A DNA stretch of 64,000 nucleotides from Auanema rhodensis (taxonomy: Eukaryota; Nematoda; Chromadorea; Rhabditida; Rhabditidae). The stretch spans positions 1,054,001 through 1,118,000 of the forward strand of contig OZ059895.1 of the NCBI GenBank assembly GCA_964057225.1, read 5' to 3'. A model generated the notes under the pieces. The model saw only the letters and a list, made by a program, of their open reading frames with translations, made no database searches and was not told where the DNA came from. Shown one piece after another: positions 24,701 through 38,300 of this stretch; the stretch's first letter is position 1; every line of letters begins with the position of its first letter. Both the position numbers and the translations under genes were made by a program.

Positions 24701-25342
24701 AACATCTACTTTTTGCTAAATTATTTCGAAATTTTTCGAAAAAATTTTTGTCAAAATGTTTTTGGAAGCAATGTTGAGTGTACATGGAAACTCAACATAC
24801 ACTAATGCATCATTTTTCAAACGATCATAACTAATTTTTGTATTAAGCGTTTCTCAATGTAGTATAGTGCATTCGATGCGGATTTTTAAGCTGCGTCGAT
24901 CTGTGTTATCAGATTTGCGCTAGCTTAAAAATGCACCGAGATATCAACTGATATAAGTTCACACTTATATCCTCGATTTTCACCCTGAAGATTTAATTTT
25001 TTCGTTGAATAACACTGTCCATCGTCTTTGCCTTGAAAAATGGAATCTAAAAACATCTACTTTTTGCTAAATTATATTGAAATTTTTCGAAAAAATTTTT
25101 GTCAAAATGTTTTTGGAAGCAATGTTGAGTGTACATGGAAACTCAACATACACTAATGCATCATTTTTCAAACGATCATAACTAATTTTTGTATTAAGCG
25201 TTTCTCAATGTAGTATAGTGCATTCGATGCGGATTTTTAAGCTGCGTCGATCTGTGTTATCAGATTTGCGCTAGCTTAAAAATGCACCGAGATATCAACT
25301 GATATAAGTTCACACTTATATCCTCGATTTTCACCCTGAAGA
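21702..25342. repeat. Ten-monomer block, first copy (m63-m72)
   Basis: I found no difference from the block at 28722-32362, exactly 7,020 bp (20 monomers) away, over about 3,641 bases. Many private markers are shared: TTTACGCTAGC, CTGAATTATTTTG, TGAACTTTTTC, CACGCTGAAG with CTTTTCGCTAA, GCGCTGGCT, GCAGTAAAGTG, AATCTGAAAAC, AAAATGAAATCT with TATGGTGC, and CACTGTCC with TTATATTG. The left limit is a C/T difference at 21701. The right limit is GAATTAA against GATTTAA at 25343. Confidence 0.9.
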
Positions 25343-28300
25343 ATTAATTTTTTCGTTGGATAACATTGTCCATCGTCTTTGCCTTAAAAAAAGGAATCTA
25401 AAAACATCTACTTTTTGCTAAATTATTTTGAAATTTTTCGAAAAAATTTTTGTCAAAATGTTTTTGGAAGCAATGTTGAGTGTACATGGAAACTCAACAT
25501 ACACTAATGCATCATTTTTCAAACGATCATAACTAATTTTTGTATTAAGCGTTTCTCAATGTAGTATAGTGCATTCGATGCGGATTTTTAAGCTGCGTCG
25601 ATCTGTGTTATCAGATTTACGCTAGCTTAAAAATGCACCGAGATATCAACTGATATAAGTTCACACTTATATCCTCGATTTTCACCCTGAAGAATTAATT
25701 TTTTCGTTGGATAACATTGTCCATCGTCTTTGCCTTAAAAAAAGGAATCTAAAAACATCTACTTTTTGCTGAATTATTTTGAAATTTTTCGAAAAAATTT
25801 TTGTCAAAATGTTTTTGGAAGCAATGTTGAGTGTACATGGAAACTCAACATACACTAATGCATCATTTTTCAAACGATCATAACTAATTTTTGTATTAAG
25901 CGTTTCTCAATGTAGTATAGTGCATTCGATGCGGATTTTTGAGCTGCGTCGATCTGTGTTATCAGATTTGCGCTAGCTTAAAAATGCACCGAGATATCAA
26001 CTGATATAAGTTCACACTTATATCCTCGATTTTCACCCTGAAGATTTACTTTTTTCGTTGAATAACATTGTCCATCGTCTTTGCCTTGAAAAATGGAATC
26101 TAAAAACATCTACTTTTTGCTAAATTATTTTGAACTTTTTCGAAAAAATTTTTGTCAAAATGTTTTTGGAAGCAATGTTGAGTGTACATGGAAACTCAAC
26201 ATACACTAATGCATCATTTTTCAAACGATCATAACTAATTTTTGTATTAAGCGTTTCTCAATGTAGTATAGTGCATTCGATGCGGATTTTTAAGCTGCGT
26301 CGATCTGTGTTATCAGATTTGCGCTAGCTTAAAAATGCACCGAGATATCAACTGATATAAGTTCACACTTATATCCTCGATTTTCACCCTGAAGATTTAA
26401 TTTTTTCGTTGAATAACACTGTCCATCGTCTTTGCCTTGAAAAATGGAATCTAAAAACATCTACTTTTTGCTAAATTATATTGAAATTTTTCGAAAAAAT
26501 TTTTGTCAAAATGTTTTTGGAAGCAATGTTGAGTGTACATGGAAACTCAACATACACTAATGCATCATTTTTCAAACGATCATAACTAATTTTTGTATTA
26601 AGCGTTTCTCAATGTAGTATAGTGCATTCGATGCGGATTTTTAAGCTGCGTCGATCTGTGTTATCAGATTTGCGCTAGCTTAAAAATGCACCGAGATATC
26701 AACTGATATAAGTTCACACTTATATCCTCGATTTTCACCCTGAAGATTTAATTTTTTCGTTGAATAACATTGTCCATCGTCTTTGCCTTGAAAAAAGGAA
26801 TCTAAAAACATCTACTTTTTGCTAAATTATTTCGAAATTTTTCGAAAAAATTTTTGTCAAAATGTTTTTGGAAGCAATGTTGAGTGTACATGGAAACTCA
26901 ACATACACTAATGCATCATTTTTCAAACGATCATAACTAATTTTTGTATTAAGCGTTTCTCAATGTAGTATAGTGCATTCGATGCGGATTTTTAAGCTGC
27001 GTCGATCTGTGTTATCAGATTTGCGCTAGCTTAAAAATGCACCGAGATATCAACTGATATAAGTTCACACTTATATCCTCGATTTTCACCCTGAAGATTT
27101 AATTTTTTCGTTGAATAACACTGTCCATCGTCTTTGCCTTGAAAAATGGAATCTAAAAACATCTACTTTTTGCTAAATTATATTGAAATTTTTCGAAAAA
27201 ATTTTTGTCAAAATGTTTTTGGAAGCAATGTTGAGTGTACATGGAAACTCAACATACACTAATGCATCATTTTTCAAACGATCATAACTAATTTTTGTAT
27301 TAAGCGTTTCTCAATGTAGTATAGTGCATTCGATGCGGATTTTTAAGCTGCGTCGATCTGTGTTATCAGATTTGCGCTAGCTTAAAAATGCACCGAGATA
27401 TCAACTGATATAAGTTCACACTTATATCCTCGATTTTCACCCTGAAGAATTAATTTTTTCGTTGGATAACATTGTCCATCGTCTTTGCCTTAAAAAAAGG
27501 AATCTAAAAACATCTACTTTTTGCTAAATTATTTTGAAATTTTTCGAAAAAATTTTTGTCAAAATGTTTTTGGAAGCAATGTTGAGTGTACATGGAAACT
27601 CAACATACACTAATGCATCATTTTTCAAACGATCATAACTAATTTTTGTATTAAGCGTTTCTCAATGTAGTATAGTGCATTCGATGCGGATTTTTAAGCT
27701 GCGTCGATCTGTGTTATCAGATTTGCGCTAGCTTAAAAATGCACCGAGATATCAACTGATATAAGTTCACACTTATATCCTCGATTTTCACCCTGAAGAT
27801 TTAATTTTTTCGTTGAATAACACTGTCCATCGTCTTTGCCTTGAAAAATGGAATCTAAAAACATCTACTTTTTGCTAAATTATATTGAAATTTTTCGAAA
27901 AAATTTTTGTCAAAATGTTTTTGGAAGCAATGTTGAGTGTACATGGAAACTCAACATACACTAATGCATCATTTTTCAAACGATCATAACTAATTTTTGT
28001 ATTAAGCGTTTCTCAATGTAGTATAGTGCATTCGATGCGGATTTTTAAGCTGCGTCGATCTGTGTTATCAGATTTGCGCTAGCTTAAAAATGCACCGAGA
28101 TATCAACTGATATAAGTTCACACTTATATCCTCGATTTTCACCCTGAAGATTTAATTTTTTCGTTGAATAACATTGTCCATCGTCTTTGCCTTGAAAAAA
28201 GGAATCTAAAAACATCTACTTTTTGCTAAATTATTTCGAAATTTTTCGAAAAAATTTTTGTCAAAATGTTTTTGGAAGCAATGTTGAGTGTACATGGAAA

Positions 28301-28783
28301 CTCAACATACACTAATGCATCATTTTTCAAACGATCATAACTAATTTTTGTATTAAGCGTTTCTCAATGTAGTATAGTGCATTCGATGCGGATTTTTAAG
28401 CTGCGTCGATCTGTGTTATCAGATTTGCGCTAGCTTAAAAATGCACCGAGATATCAACTGATATAAGTTCACACTTATATCCTCGATTTTCACCCTGAAG
28501 ATTTAATTTTTTCGTTGAATAACACTGTCCATCGTCTTTGCCTTGAAAAATGGAATCTAAAAACATCTACTTTTTGCTAAATTATATTGAAATTTTTCGA
28601 AAAAATTTTTGTCAAAATGTTTTTGGAAGCAATGTTGAGTGTACATGGAAACTCAACATACACTAATGCATCATTTTTCAAACGATCATAACTAATTTTT
28701 GTATTAAGCGTTTCTCAATGTAGTATAGTGCATTCGATGCGGATTTTTAAGCTGCGTCGATCTGTGTTATCAGATTTGCGCTA
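25274..28783. repeat. Intervening rearranged copy of the ten-monomer block (m73-m82)
   Basis: m73-m75 repeat m63-m65, including the same TTTACGC, CTGAATT, GAGCTGCG and GATTTACTT markers. m76-m78 then repeat m70-m72, so the equivalents of m66-m69 are missing. m79 resembles m73 on its left but ends with the normal TTTGCGC. m80-m82 repeat m70-m72 again. This is the ten-monomer unit with a four-monomer deletion followed by a four-monomer gain, which restores the 3,510-bp spacing. That spacing is why markers recur at 22115, 25625 and 29135. Confidence 0.82.
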
Positions 28784-29134
28784 GCTTAAAAATGCACCGA
28801 GATATCAACTGATATAAGTTCACACTTATATCCTCGATTTTCACCCTGAAGAATTAATTTTTTCGTTGGATAACATTGTCCATCGTCTTTGCCTTAAAAA
28901 AAGGAATCTAAAAACATCTACTTTTTGCTAAATTATTTTGAAATTTTTCGAAAAAATTTTTGTCAAAATGTTTTTGGAAGCAATGTTGAGTGTACATGGA
29001 AACTCAACATACACTAATGCATCATTTTTCAAACGATCATAACTAATTTTTGTATTAAGCGTTTCTCAATGTAGTATAGTGCATTCGATGCGGATTTTTA
29101 AGCTGCGTCGATCTGTGTTATCAGATTTACGCTA
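26327..29134. repeat. Tetramer tandem duplication nested in the ten-monomer zone
   Basis: m76-m79 (26327-27730) and m80-m83 (27731-29134) carry the same order: CACTGTCC/TTATATTG, then GATTTAA/AAAAAAGG/TTATTTCG, then CACTGTCC/TTATATTG, then GTTGGATAAC/CCTTAAAA. The same four types occur as m70-m73 (24221-25624). Units are 1,404 bp. The fourth members differ at the end (TTTGCGC in m79, TTTACGC in m83). Confidence 0.8.
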
Positions 29135-32100
29135 GCTTAAAAATGCACCGAGATATCAACTGATATAAGTTCACACTTATATCCTCGATTTTCACCCTGA
29201 AGAATTAATTTTTTCGTTGGATAACATTGTCCATCGTCTTTGCCTTAAAAAAAGGAATCTAAAAACATCTACTTTTTGCTGAATTATTTTGAAATTTTTC
29301 GAAAAAATTTTTGTCAAAATGTTTTTGGAAGCAATGTTGAGTGTACATGGAAACTCAACATACACTAATGCATCATTTTTCAAACGATCATAACTAATTT
29401 TTGTATTAAGCGTTTCTCAATGTAGTATAGTGCATTCGATGCGGATTTTTGAGCTGCGTCGATCTGTGTTATCAGATTTGCGCTAGCTTAAAAATGCACC
29501 GAGATATCAACTGATATAAGTTCACACTTATATCCTCGATTTTCACCCTGAAGATTTACTTTTTTCGTTGAATAACATTGTCCATCGTCTTTGCCTTGAA
29601 AAATGGAATCTAAAAACATCTACTTTTTGCTAAATTATTTTGAACTTTTTCGAAAAAATTTTTGTCAAAATGTTTTTGGAAGCAATGTTGAGTGTACATG
29701 GAAACTCAACATACACTAATGCATCATTTTTCAAACGATCATAACTAATTTTTGTATTAAGCGTTTCTCAATGTAGTATAGTGCATTCGATGCGGATTTT
29801 TAAGCTGCGTCGATCTGTGTTATCAGATTTGCGCTAGCTTAAAAATGCACCGAGATATCAACTGATATAAGTTCACACTTATATCCTCGATTTTCACGCT
29901 GAAGAATTAATTTTTTCGTTGAATAACATTGTCCATCGTCTTTGCCTTGAAAAAAGGAATCTAAAAACATCTACTTTTCGCTAAATTATTTCGAAATTTT
30001 TCGAAAAAATTTTTGTCAAAATGTTTTTGGAAGCAATGTTGAGTGTACATGGAAACTCAACATACACTAATGCATCATTTTTCAAACGATCATAACTAAT
30101 TTTTGTATTAAGCGTTTCTCAATGTAGTATAGTGCATTCGATGCGGATTTTTAAGCTGCGTCGATCTGTGTTATCAGATTTGCGCTGGCTTAAAAATGCA
30201 CCGAGATATCAACTGATATAAGTTCACACTTATATCCTCGATTTTCACCCTGAAGAATTAATTTTTTCGTTGAATAACATTGTCCATCGTCTTTGCCTTG
30301 AAAAAAGGAATCTAAAAACATCTACTTTTTGCTAAATTATTTCGAAATTTTTCGAAAAAATTTTTGTCAAAATGTTTTTGGAAGCAATGTTGAGTGTACA
30401 TGGAAACTCAACATACACTAATGCATCATTTTTCAAACGATCATAACTAATTTTTGTATTAAGCGTTTCTCAATGCAGTAAAGTGCATTCGATGCGGATT
30501 TTTAAGCTGCGTCGATCTGTGTTATCAGATTTGCGCTAGCTTAAAAATGCACCGAGATATCAACTGATATAAGTTCACACTTATATCCTCGATTTTCACC
30601 CTGAAGAATTAATTTTTTCGTTGGATAACATTGTCCATCGTCTTTGCCTTAAAAAAAGGAATCTGAAAACATCTACTTTTTGCTAAATTATTTTGAAATT
30701 TTTCGAAAAAATTTTTGTCAAAATGTTTTTGGAAGCAATGTTGAGTGTACATGGAAACTCAACATACACTAATGCATCATTTTTCAAACGATCATAACTA
30801 ATTTTTGTATTAAGCGTTTCTCAATGTAGTATAGTGCATTCGATGCGGATTTTTAAGCTGCGTCGATCTGTGTTATCAGATTTGCGCTAGCTTAAAAATG
30901 CACCGAGATATCAACTGATATAAGTTCACACTTATATCCTCGATTTTCACCCTGAAGATTTAATTTTTTCGTTGAATAACATTGTCCATCGTCTTTGCCT
31001 TGAAAAATGAAATCTAAAAACATCTACTTTTTGCTAAATTATCTTGAAATTTTTCGAAAAAATTTTTGTCAAAATGTTTTTGGAAGCAATGTTGAGTGTA
31101 CATGGAAACTCAACATACACTAATGCATCATTTTTCAAACGATCATAACTAATTTTTGTATTAAGCGTTTCTCAATGTAGTATGGTGCATTCGATGCGGA
31201 TTTTTAAGCTGCGTCGATCTGTGTTATCAGATTTGCGCTAGCTTAAAAATGCACCGAGATATCAACTGATATAAGTTCACACTTATATCCTCGATTTTCA
31301 CCCTGAAGATTTAATTTTTTCGTTGAATAACACTGTCCATCGTCTTTGCCTTGAAAAATGGAATCTAAAAACATCTACTTTTTGCTAAATTATATTGAAA
31401 TTTTTCGAAAAAATTTTTGTCAAAATGTTTTTGGAAGCAATGTTGAGTGTACATGGAAACTCAACATACACTAATGCATCATTTTTCAAACGATCATAAC
31501 TAATTTTTGTATTAAGCGTTTCTCAATGTAGTATAGTGCATTCGATGCGGATTTTTAAGCTGCGTCGATCTGTGTTATCAGATTTGCGCTAGCTTAAAAA
31601 TGCACCGAGATATCAACTGATATAAGTTCACACTTATATCCTCGATTTTCACCCTGAAGATTTAATTTTTTCGTTGAATAACATTGTCCATCGTCTTTGC
31701 CTTGAAAAAAGGAATCTAAAAACATCTACTTTTTGCTAAATTATTTCGAAATTTTTCGAAAAAATTTTTGTCAAAATGTTTTTGGAAGCAATGTTGAGTG
31801 TACATGGAAACTCAACATACACTAATGCATCATTTTTCAAACGATCATAACTAATTTTTGTATTAAGCGTTTCTCAATGTAGTATAGTGCATTCGATGCG
31901 GATTTTTAAGCTGCGTCGATCTGTGTTATCAGATTTGCGCTAGCTTAAAAATGCACCGAGATATCAACTGATATAAGTTCACACTTATATCCTCGATTTT
32001 CACCCTGAAGATTTAATTTTTTCGTTGAATAACACTGTCCATCGTCTTTGCCTTGAAAAATGGAATCTAAAAACATCTACTTTTTGCTAAATTATATTGA

Positions 32101-32362
32101 AATTTTTCGAAAAAATTTTTGTCAAAATGTTTTTGGAAGCAATGTTGAGTGTACATGGAAACTCAACATACACTAATGCATCATTTTTCAAACGATCATA
32201 ACTAATTTTTGTATTAAGCGTTTCTCAATGTAGTATAGTGCATTCGATGCGGATTTTTAAGCTGCGTCGATCTGTGTTATCAGATTTGCGCTAGCTTAAA
32301 AATGCACCGAGATATCAACTGATATAAGTTCACACTTATATCCTCGATTTTCACCCTGAAGA
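28722..32362. repeat. Ten-monomer block, second copy (m83-m92)
   Basis: Same monomer order and same private markers as 21702-25342, with no mismatch seen on line-by-line reading at a shift of 7,020. After it, m93 (32294) departs from the expected GTTGGATAAC copy and is instead of the GATTTAA, AAAAAAGG, TTATTTCG type. m94 (32645) is a hybrid with GAATTAA on the left and CACTGTCC/TTATATTG on the right. Confidence 0.9.
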
Positions 32363-35300
32363 TTTAATTTTTTCGTTGAATAACATTGTCCATCGTCTTT
32401 GCCTTGAAAAAAGGAATCTAAAAACATCTACTTTTTGCTAAATTATTTCGAAATTTTTCGAAAAAATTTTTGTCAAAATGTTTTTGGAAGCAATGTTGAG
32501 TGTACATGGAAACTCAACATACACTAATGCATCATTTTTCAAACGATCATAACTAATTTTTGTATTAAGCGTTTCTCAATGTAGTATAGTGCATTCGATG
32601 CGGATTTTTAAGCTGCGTCGATCTGTGTTATCAGATTTGCGCTAGCTTAAAAATGCACCGAGATATCAACTGATATAAGTTCACACTTATATCCTCGATT
32701 TTCACCCTGAAGAATTAATTTTTTCGTTGAATAACACTGTCCATCGTCTTTGCCTTGAAAAATGGAATCTAAAAACATCTACTTTTTGCTAAATTATATT
32801 GAAATTTTTCGAAAAAATTTTTGTCAAAATGTTTTTGGAAGCAATGTTGAGTGTACATGGAAACTCAACATACACTAATGCATCATTTTTCAAACGATCA
32901 TAACTAATTTTTGTATTAAGCGTTTCTCAATGTAGTATAGTGCATTCGATGCGGATTTTTAAGCTGCGTCGATCTGTGTTATCAGATTTGCGCTAGCTTA
33001 AAAATGCACCGAGATATCAACTGATATAAGTTCACACTTATATCCTCGATTTTCACCCTGAAGAATTAATTTTTTCGTTGAATAACATTGTCCATCGTCT
33101 TTGCCTTGAAAAAAGGAATCTAAAAACATCTACTTTTTGCTAAATTATTTTGAAATTTTTCGAAAAAATTTTTGTCAAAATGTTTTTGGAAGCAATGTTG
33201 AGTGTACATGGAAACTCAACATACACTAATGCATCATTTTTCAAACGATCATAACTAATTTTTGTATTAAGCGTTTCTCAATGTAGTCAAGTGCATTCGA
33301 TGCGGATTTTTAAGCTGCGTCGATCTGTGTTATCAGATTTGCGCTAGCTTAAAAATGCACCGAGATATCAACTGATATAAGTTCACACTTATATCCTCGA
33401 TTTTCACGCTGAAGAATTAATTTTTTCGTTGAATAACATTGTCCATCGTCTTTGCCTTGAAAAAAGGAATCTAAAAATATCTACTTTTTGCTAAATTATT
33501 TCGAAATTTTTCGAAAAAATTTTTGTCAAAATGTTTTTAGAAGCAATGTTGAGTGTACATGGAAACTCAACATACACTAATGCATCATTTTTCAAACGAT
33601 CATAACTAATTTTTGTATTAAGCGTTTCTCAATGTAGTCAAGTGCATTCGATGCGGATTTTTAAGCTGCGTCGATCTGTGTTATCAGATTTGCGCTAGCT
33701 TAAAAATGCACCGAGATATCAACTGATATAAGTTCACACTTATATCCTCGATTTTCACGCTGAAGAATTAATTTTTTCGTTGAATAACATTGTCCATCGT
33801 CTTTGCCTTGAAAAAAGGAATCTAAAAATATCTACTTTTTGCTAAATTATTTCGAAATTTTTCGAAAAAATTTTTGTCAAAATGTTTTTAGAAGCAATGT
33901 TGAGTGTACATGGAAACTCAACATACACTAATGCATCATTTTTCAAACGATCATAACTAATTTTTGTATTAAGCGTTTCTCAATGTAGTATAGTGCATTC
34001 GATGCGGATTTTTAAGCTGCGTCGATCTGTGTTATCAGATTTGCGCTAGCTTAAAAATGCACCGAGATATCAACTGATATAAGTTCACACTTATATCCTC
34101 GATTTTCACCCTGAAGAATTAATTTTTTCGTTGAATAACATTGTCCATCGTCTTTGCCTTGAAAAAAGGAATCTAAAAACATCTACTTTTTGCTAAATTA
34201 TTTCGAAATTTTTCGAAAAAATTTTTGTCAAAATGTTTTTGGAAGCAATGTTGAGTGTACATGGAAACTCAACATACACTAATGCATCATTTTTCAAACG
34301 ATCATAACTATTTTTGTATTAAGCGTTTCTCAATGCAGTGTAGTGCATTCGATGCGGATTTTTAAGCTGCGTCGATCTGTGTTATCAGATTTGCGCTAGC
34401 TTAAAAATGCACCGAGATATCAACTGATATAAGTTCACACTTATATCCTCGATTTTCACGCTGAAGAATTAATTTTTTCGTTGAATAACATTGTCCATCG
34501 TCTTTGCCTTGAAAAAAGGAATCTAAAAACATCTACTTTTTGCTAAATTATTTCGAAATTTTCGAAAAAATTTTTGTCAAAATGTTTTTGGAAGCAATGT
34601 TGAGTGTACATGGAAACTCAACATACACTAATGCATCATTTTTCAAACGATCATAACTAATTTTTGTATTAAGCGTTTCTCGATGTAGTATAGTGCATTC
34701 GATGCGGATTTGTAAGCTGCGTCGATCTGTGTTATCAGATTTGCGCTAGCTTAAAAATGCACCGAGATATCAACTGATATAAGTTCACACTTATATCCTC
34801 GATTTTCACGCTGAAGAATTAATTTTTTCGTTGAATAACATTGTCCATCGTCTTTGCCTTGAAAAAAGAAATCTAAAAACATCTACTTTTTGCTAAATTA
34901 TTTCGAAATTTTTCGAAAAAATTTTTGTCAAAATGTTTTTGGAAGCAATGTTGAGTGTACATGGAAACTCAACATACACTAATGCATCATTTTTCAAACG
35001 ATCATAACTAATTTTTGTATTAAGCGTTTCTCAATGTAGTATAGTGCATTCGATGCGGATTTTTAAGCTGCGTCGATCTGTGTTATCAGATTTGCGCTAG
35101 CTTAAAAATGCACCGAGATATCAACTGATATAAGTTCACACTTATATCCTCGATTTTCACGCTGAAGAATTAATTTTTTCGTTGAATAACATTGTCCATC
35201 GTCTTTGCCTTGAAAGAAGAAATCTAGAAACATCTACTTTTTGCTAAATTATTTCGAAATTTTTCGAAAAAATTTTTGTCAAAATGTTTTTAGAAGCAAT

Positions 35301-38300
35301 GTTGAGTGTACATGGAAACTCAACATACACTAATGCATCATTTTTCAAACGATCATAACTAATTTTTGTATTAAGCGTTTCTCAATGTAGTATAGTGCAT
35401 TCGATGCGGATTTTTAAGCTGCGTCGATCTGTGTTATCAGATTTGCGCTAGCTTAAAAATGCACCGAGATATCAACTGATATAAGTTCACACTTATATCC
35501 TCGATTTTCACGCTGAAGAAATAATTTTTTCGTTGAATAACATTGTCCATCGTCTTTGCCTTGAAAAAAGGAATCTAAAAACATCTACTTTTTGCTAAAT
35601 TATTTCGAAATTTTCGAAAAAATTTTTGTCAAAATGTTTTTGGAAGCAATGTTGAGTGTACATGGAAACTCAACATACACTAATGCATCATTTTTCAAAC
35701 GATCATAACTAATTTTTGTATTAAGCGTTTCTCAATGCAGTATAGTGCATTCGATGCGGATTTTTAAGCTGCGTCGATCTGTGTTATCAGATTTGCGCTA
35801 GCTTAAAAATGCACCGAGATATCAACTGATATAAGTTCACACTTATATCCTCGATTTTCACGCTGAAGAATTAATTTTTTCGTTGAATAACATTGTCCAT
35901 CGTCTTTGCCTTGAAAAAAGGAATCTAAAAACATCTACTTTTTGCTAAATTATTTCGAAATTTTTCGAAAAAATTTTTGTCAAAATGTTTTTGGAAGCAA
36001 TGTTGAGTGTACATGGAAACTCAACATACACTAATGCATCATTTTTCAAACGATCATAACTAATTTTTGTATTAAGCGTTTCTCAATGTAGTATAGTGCA
36101 TTCGATGCGGATTTTTAAGCTGCGTCGATCTGTGTTATCAGATTTGCGCTAGCTTAAAAATGCACCGAGATATCAACTGATATAAGTTCACACTTATATC
36201 CTCGATTTTCACCCTGAAGATTTAATTTTTTCGTTGAATAACATTGTCCATTGTCTTTGCCTTGAAAAATGGAATCTAAAAACATCTACTTTTTGCTAAA
36301 TTATTTTGAAATTTTTCGAAAAAATTTTTGTCAAAATGTTTTTGGAAGCAATGTTGAGTGTACATGGAAACTCAACATACACTAATGCATCATTTTTCAA
36401 ACGATCATAACTAATTTTTGTATTAAGCGTTTCTCAATGCAGTATAGTGCATTCGATGCGGATTTTTAAGCTGCGTCGATCTGTGTTATCAGATTTGCGC
36501 TAGCTTAAAAATGCACCGAGATATCAACTGATATAAGTTCACACTTATATCCTCGATTTTCACGCTGAAGAAATAATTTTTTCGTTGAATAACATTGTCC
36601 ATCGTCTTTGCCTTGAAAAAAGGAATCTAAAAACATCTACTTTTTGCTAAATTATTTCGAAATTTTTCGAAAAAATTTTTGTCAAAATGTTTTTGGAAGC
36701 AATGTTGAGTGTACATGGAAACTCAACATACACTAATGCATCATTTTTCAAACGATCATAACTAATTTTTGTATTAAGCGTTTCTCAATGCAGTATAGTG
36801 CATTCGATGCGGATTTTTAAGCTGCGTCGATCTGTGTTATCAGATTTGCGCTAGCTTAAAAATGCACCGAGATATCAACTGATATAAGTTCACACTTATA
36901 TCCTCGATTTTCACGCTGAAGAATTAATTTTTTCGTTGAATAACATTGTCCATCGTCTTTGCCTTGAAAAAAGGAATCTAAAAACATCTACTTTTTGCTA
37001 AATTATTTCGAAATTTTTCGAAAAAATTTTTGTCAAAATGTTTTTGGAAGCAATGTTGAGTGTACATGGAAACTCAACATACACTAATGCATCATTTTTC
37101 AAACGATCATAACTAATTTTTGTATTAAGCGTTTCTCAATGTAGTATAGTGCATTCGATGCGGATTTTTAAGCTGCGTCGATCTGTGTTATCAGATTTGC
37201 GCTAGCTTAAAAATGCACCGAGATATCAACTGATATAAGTTCACACTTATATCCTCGATTTTCACCCTGAAGAATTAATTTTTTCGTTGAATAACATTGT
37301 CCATCGTCTTTGCCTTGAAAAAAGGAATCTAAAAACATCTACTTTTTGCTAAATTATTTTGAAATTTTTCGAAAAAATTTTTGTCAAAATGTTTTTGGAA
37401 GCAATGTTGAGTGTACATGGAAACTCAACATACACTAATGCATCATTTTTCAAATGATCATAACTAATTTTTGTATTAAGCGTTTCTCAATGTAGTCAAG
37501 TGCATTCGATGCGGATTTTTAAGCTGCGTCGATCTGTGTTATCAGATTTGCGCTAGCTTAAAAATGCACCGAGATATCAACTGATATAAGTTCACACTTA
37601 TATCCTCGATTTTCACGCTGAAGAATTAATTTTTTCGTTGAATAACATTGTCCATCGTCTTTGCCTTGAAAAAAGGAATCTAAAAATATCTACTTTTTGC
37701 TAAATTATTTCGAAATTTTTCGAAAAAATTTTTGTCAAAATGTTTTTAGAAGCAATGTTGAGTGTACATGGAAACTCAACATACACTAATGCATCATTTT
37801 TCAAACGATCATAACTAATTTTTGTATTAAGCGTTTCTCAATGTAGTATAGTGCATTCGATGCGGATTTTTAAGCTGCGTCGATCTGTGTTATCAGATTT
37901 GCGCTAGCTTAAAAATGCACCGAGATATCAACTGATATAAGTTCACACTTATATCCTCGATTTTCACCCTGAAGAATTAATTTTTTCGTTGAATAACATT
38001 GTCCATCGTCTTTGCCTTGAAAAAAGGAATCTAAAAACATCTACTTTTTGCTAAATTATTTTGAAATTTTTCGAAAAAATTTTTGTCAAAATGTTTTTGG
38101 AAGCAATGTTGAGTGTACATGGAAACTCAACATACACTAATGCATCATTTTTCAAACGATCATAACTAATTTTTGTATTAAGCGTTTCTCAATGTAGTCA
38201 AGTGCATTCGATGCGGATTTTTAAGCTGCGTCGATCTGTGTTATCAGATTTGCGCTAGCTTAAAAATGCACCGAGATATCAACTGATATAAGTTCACACT

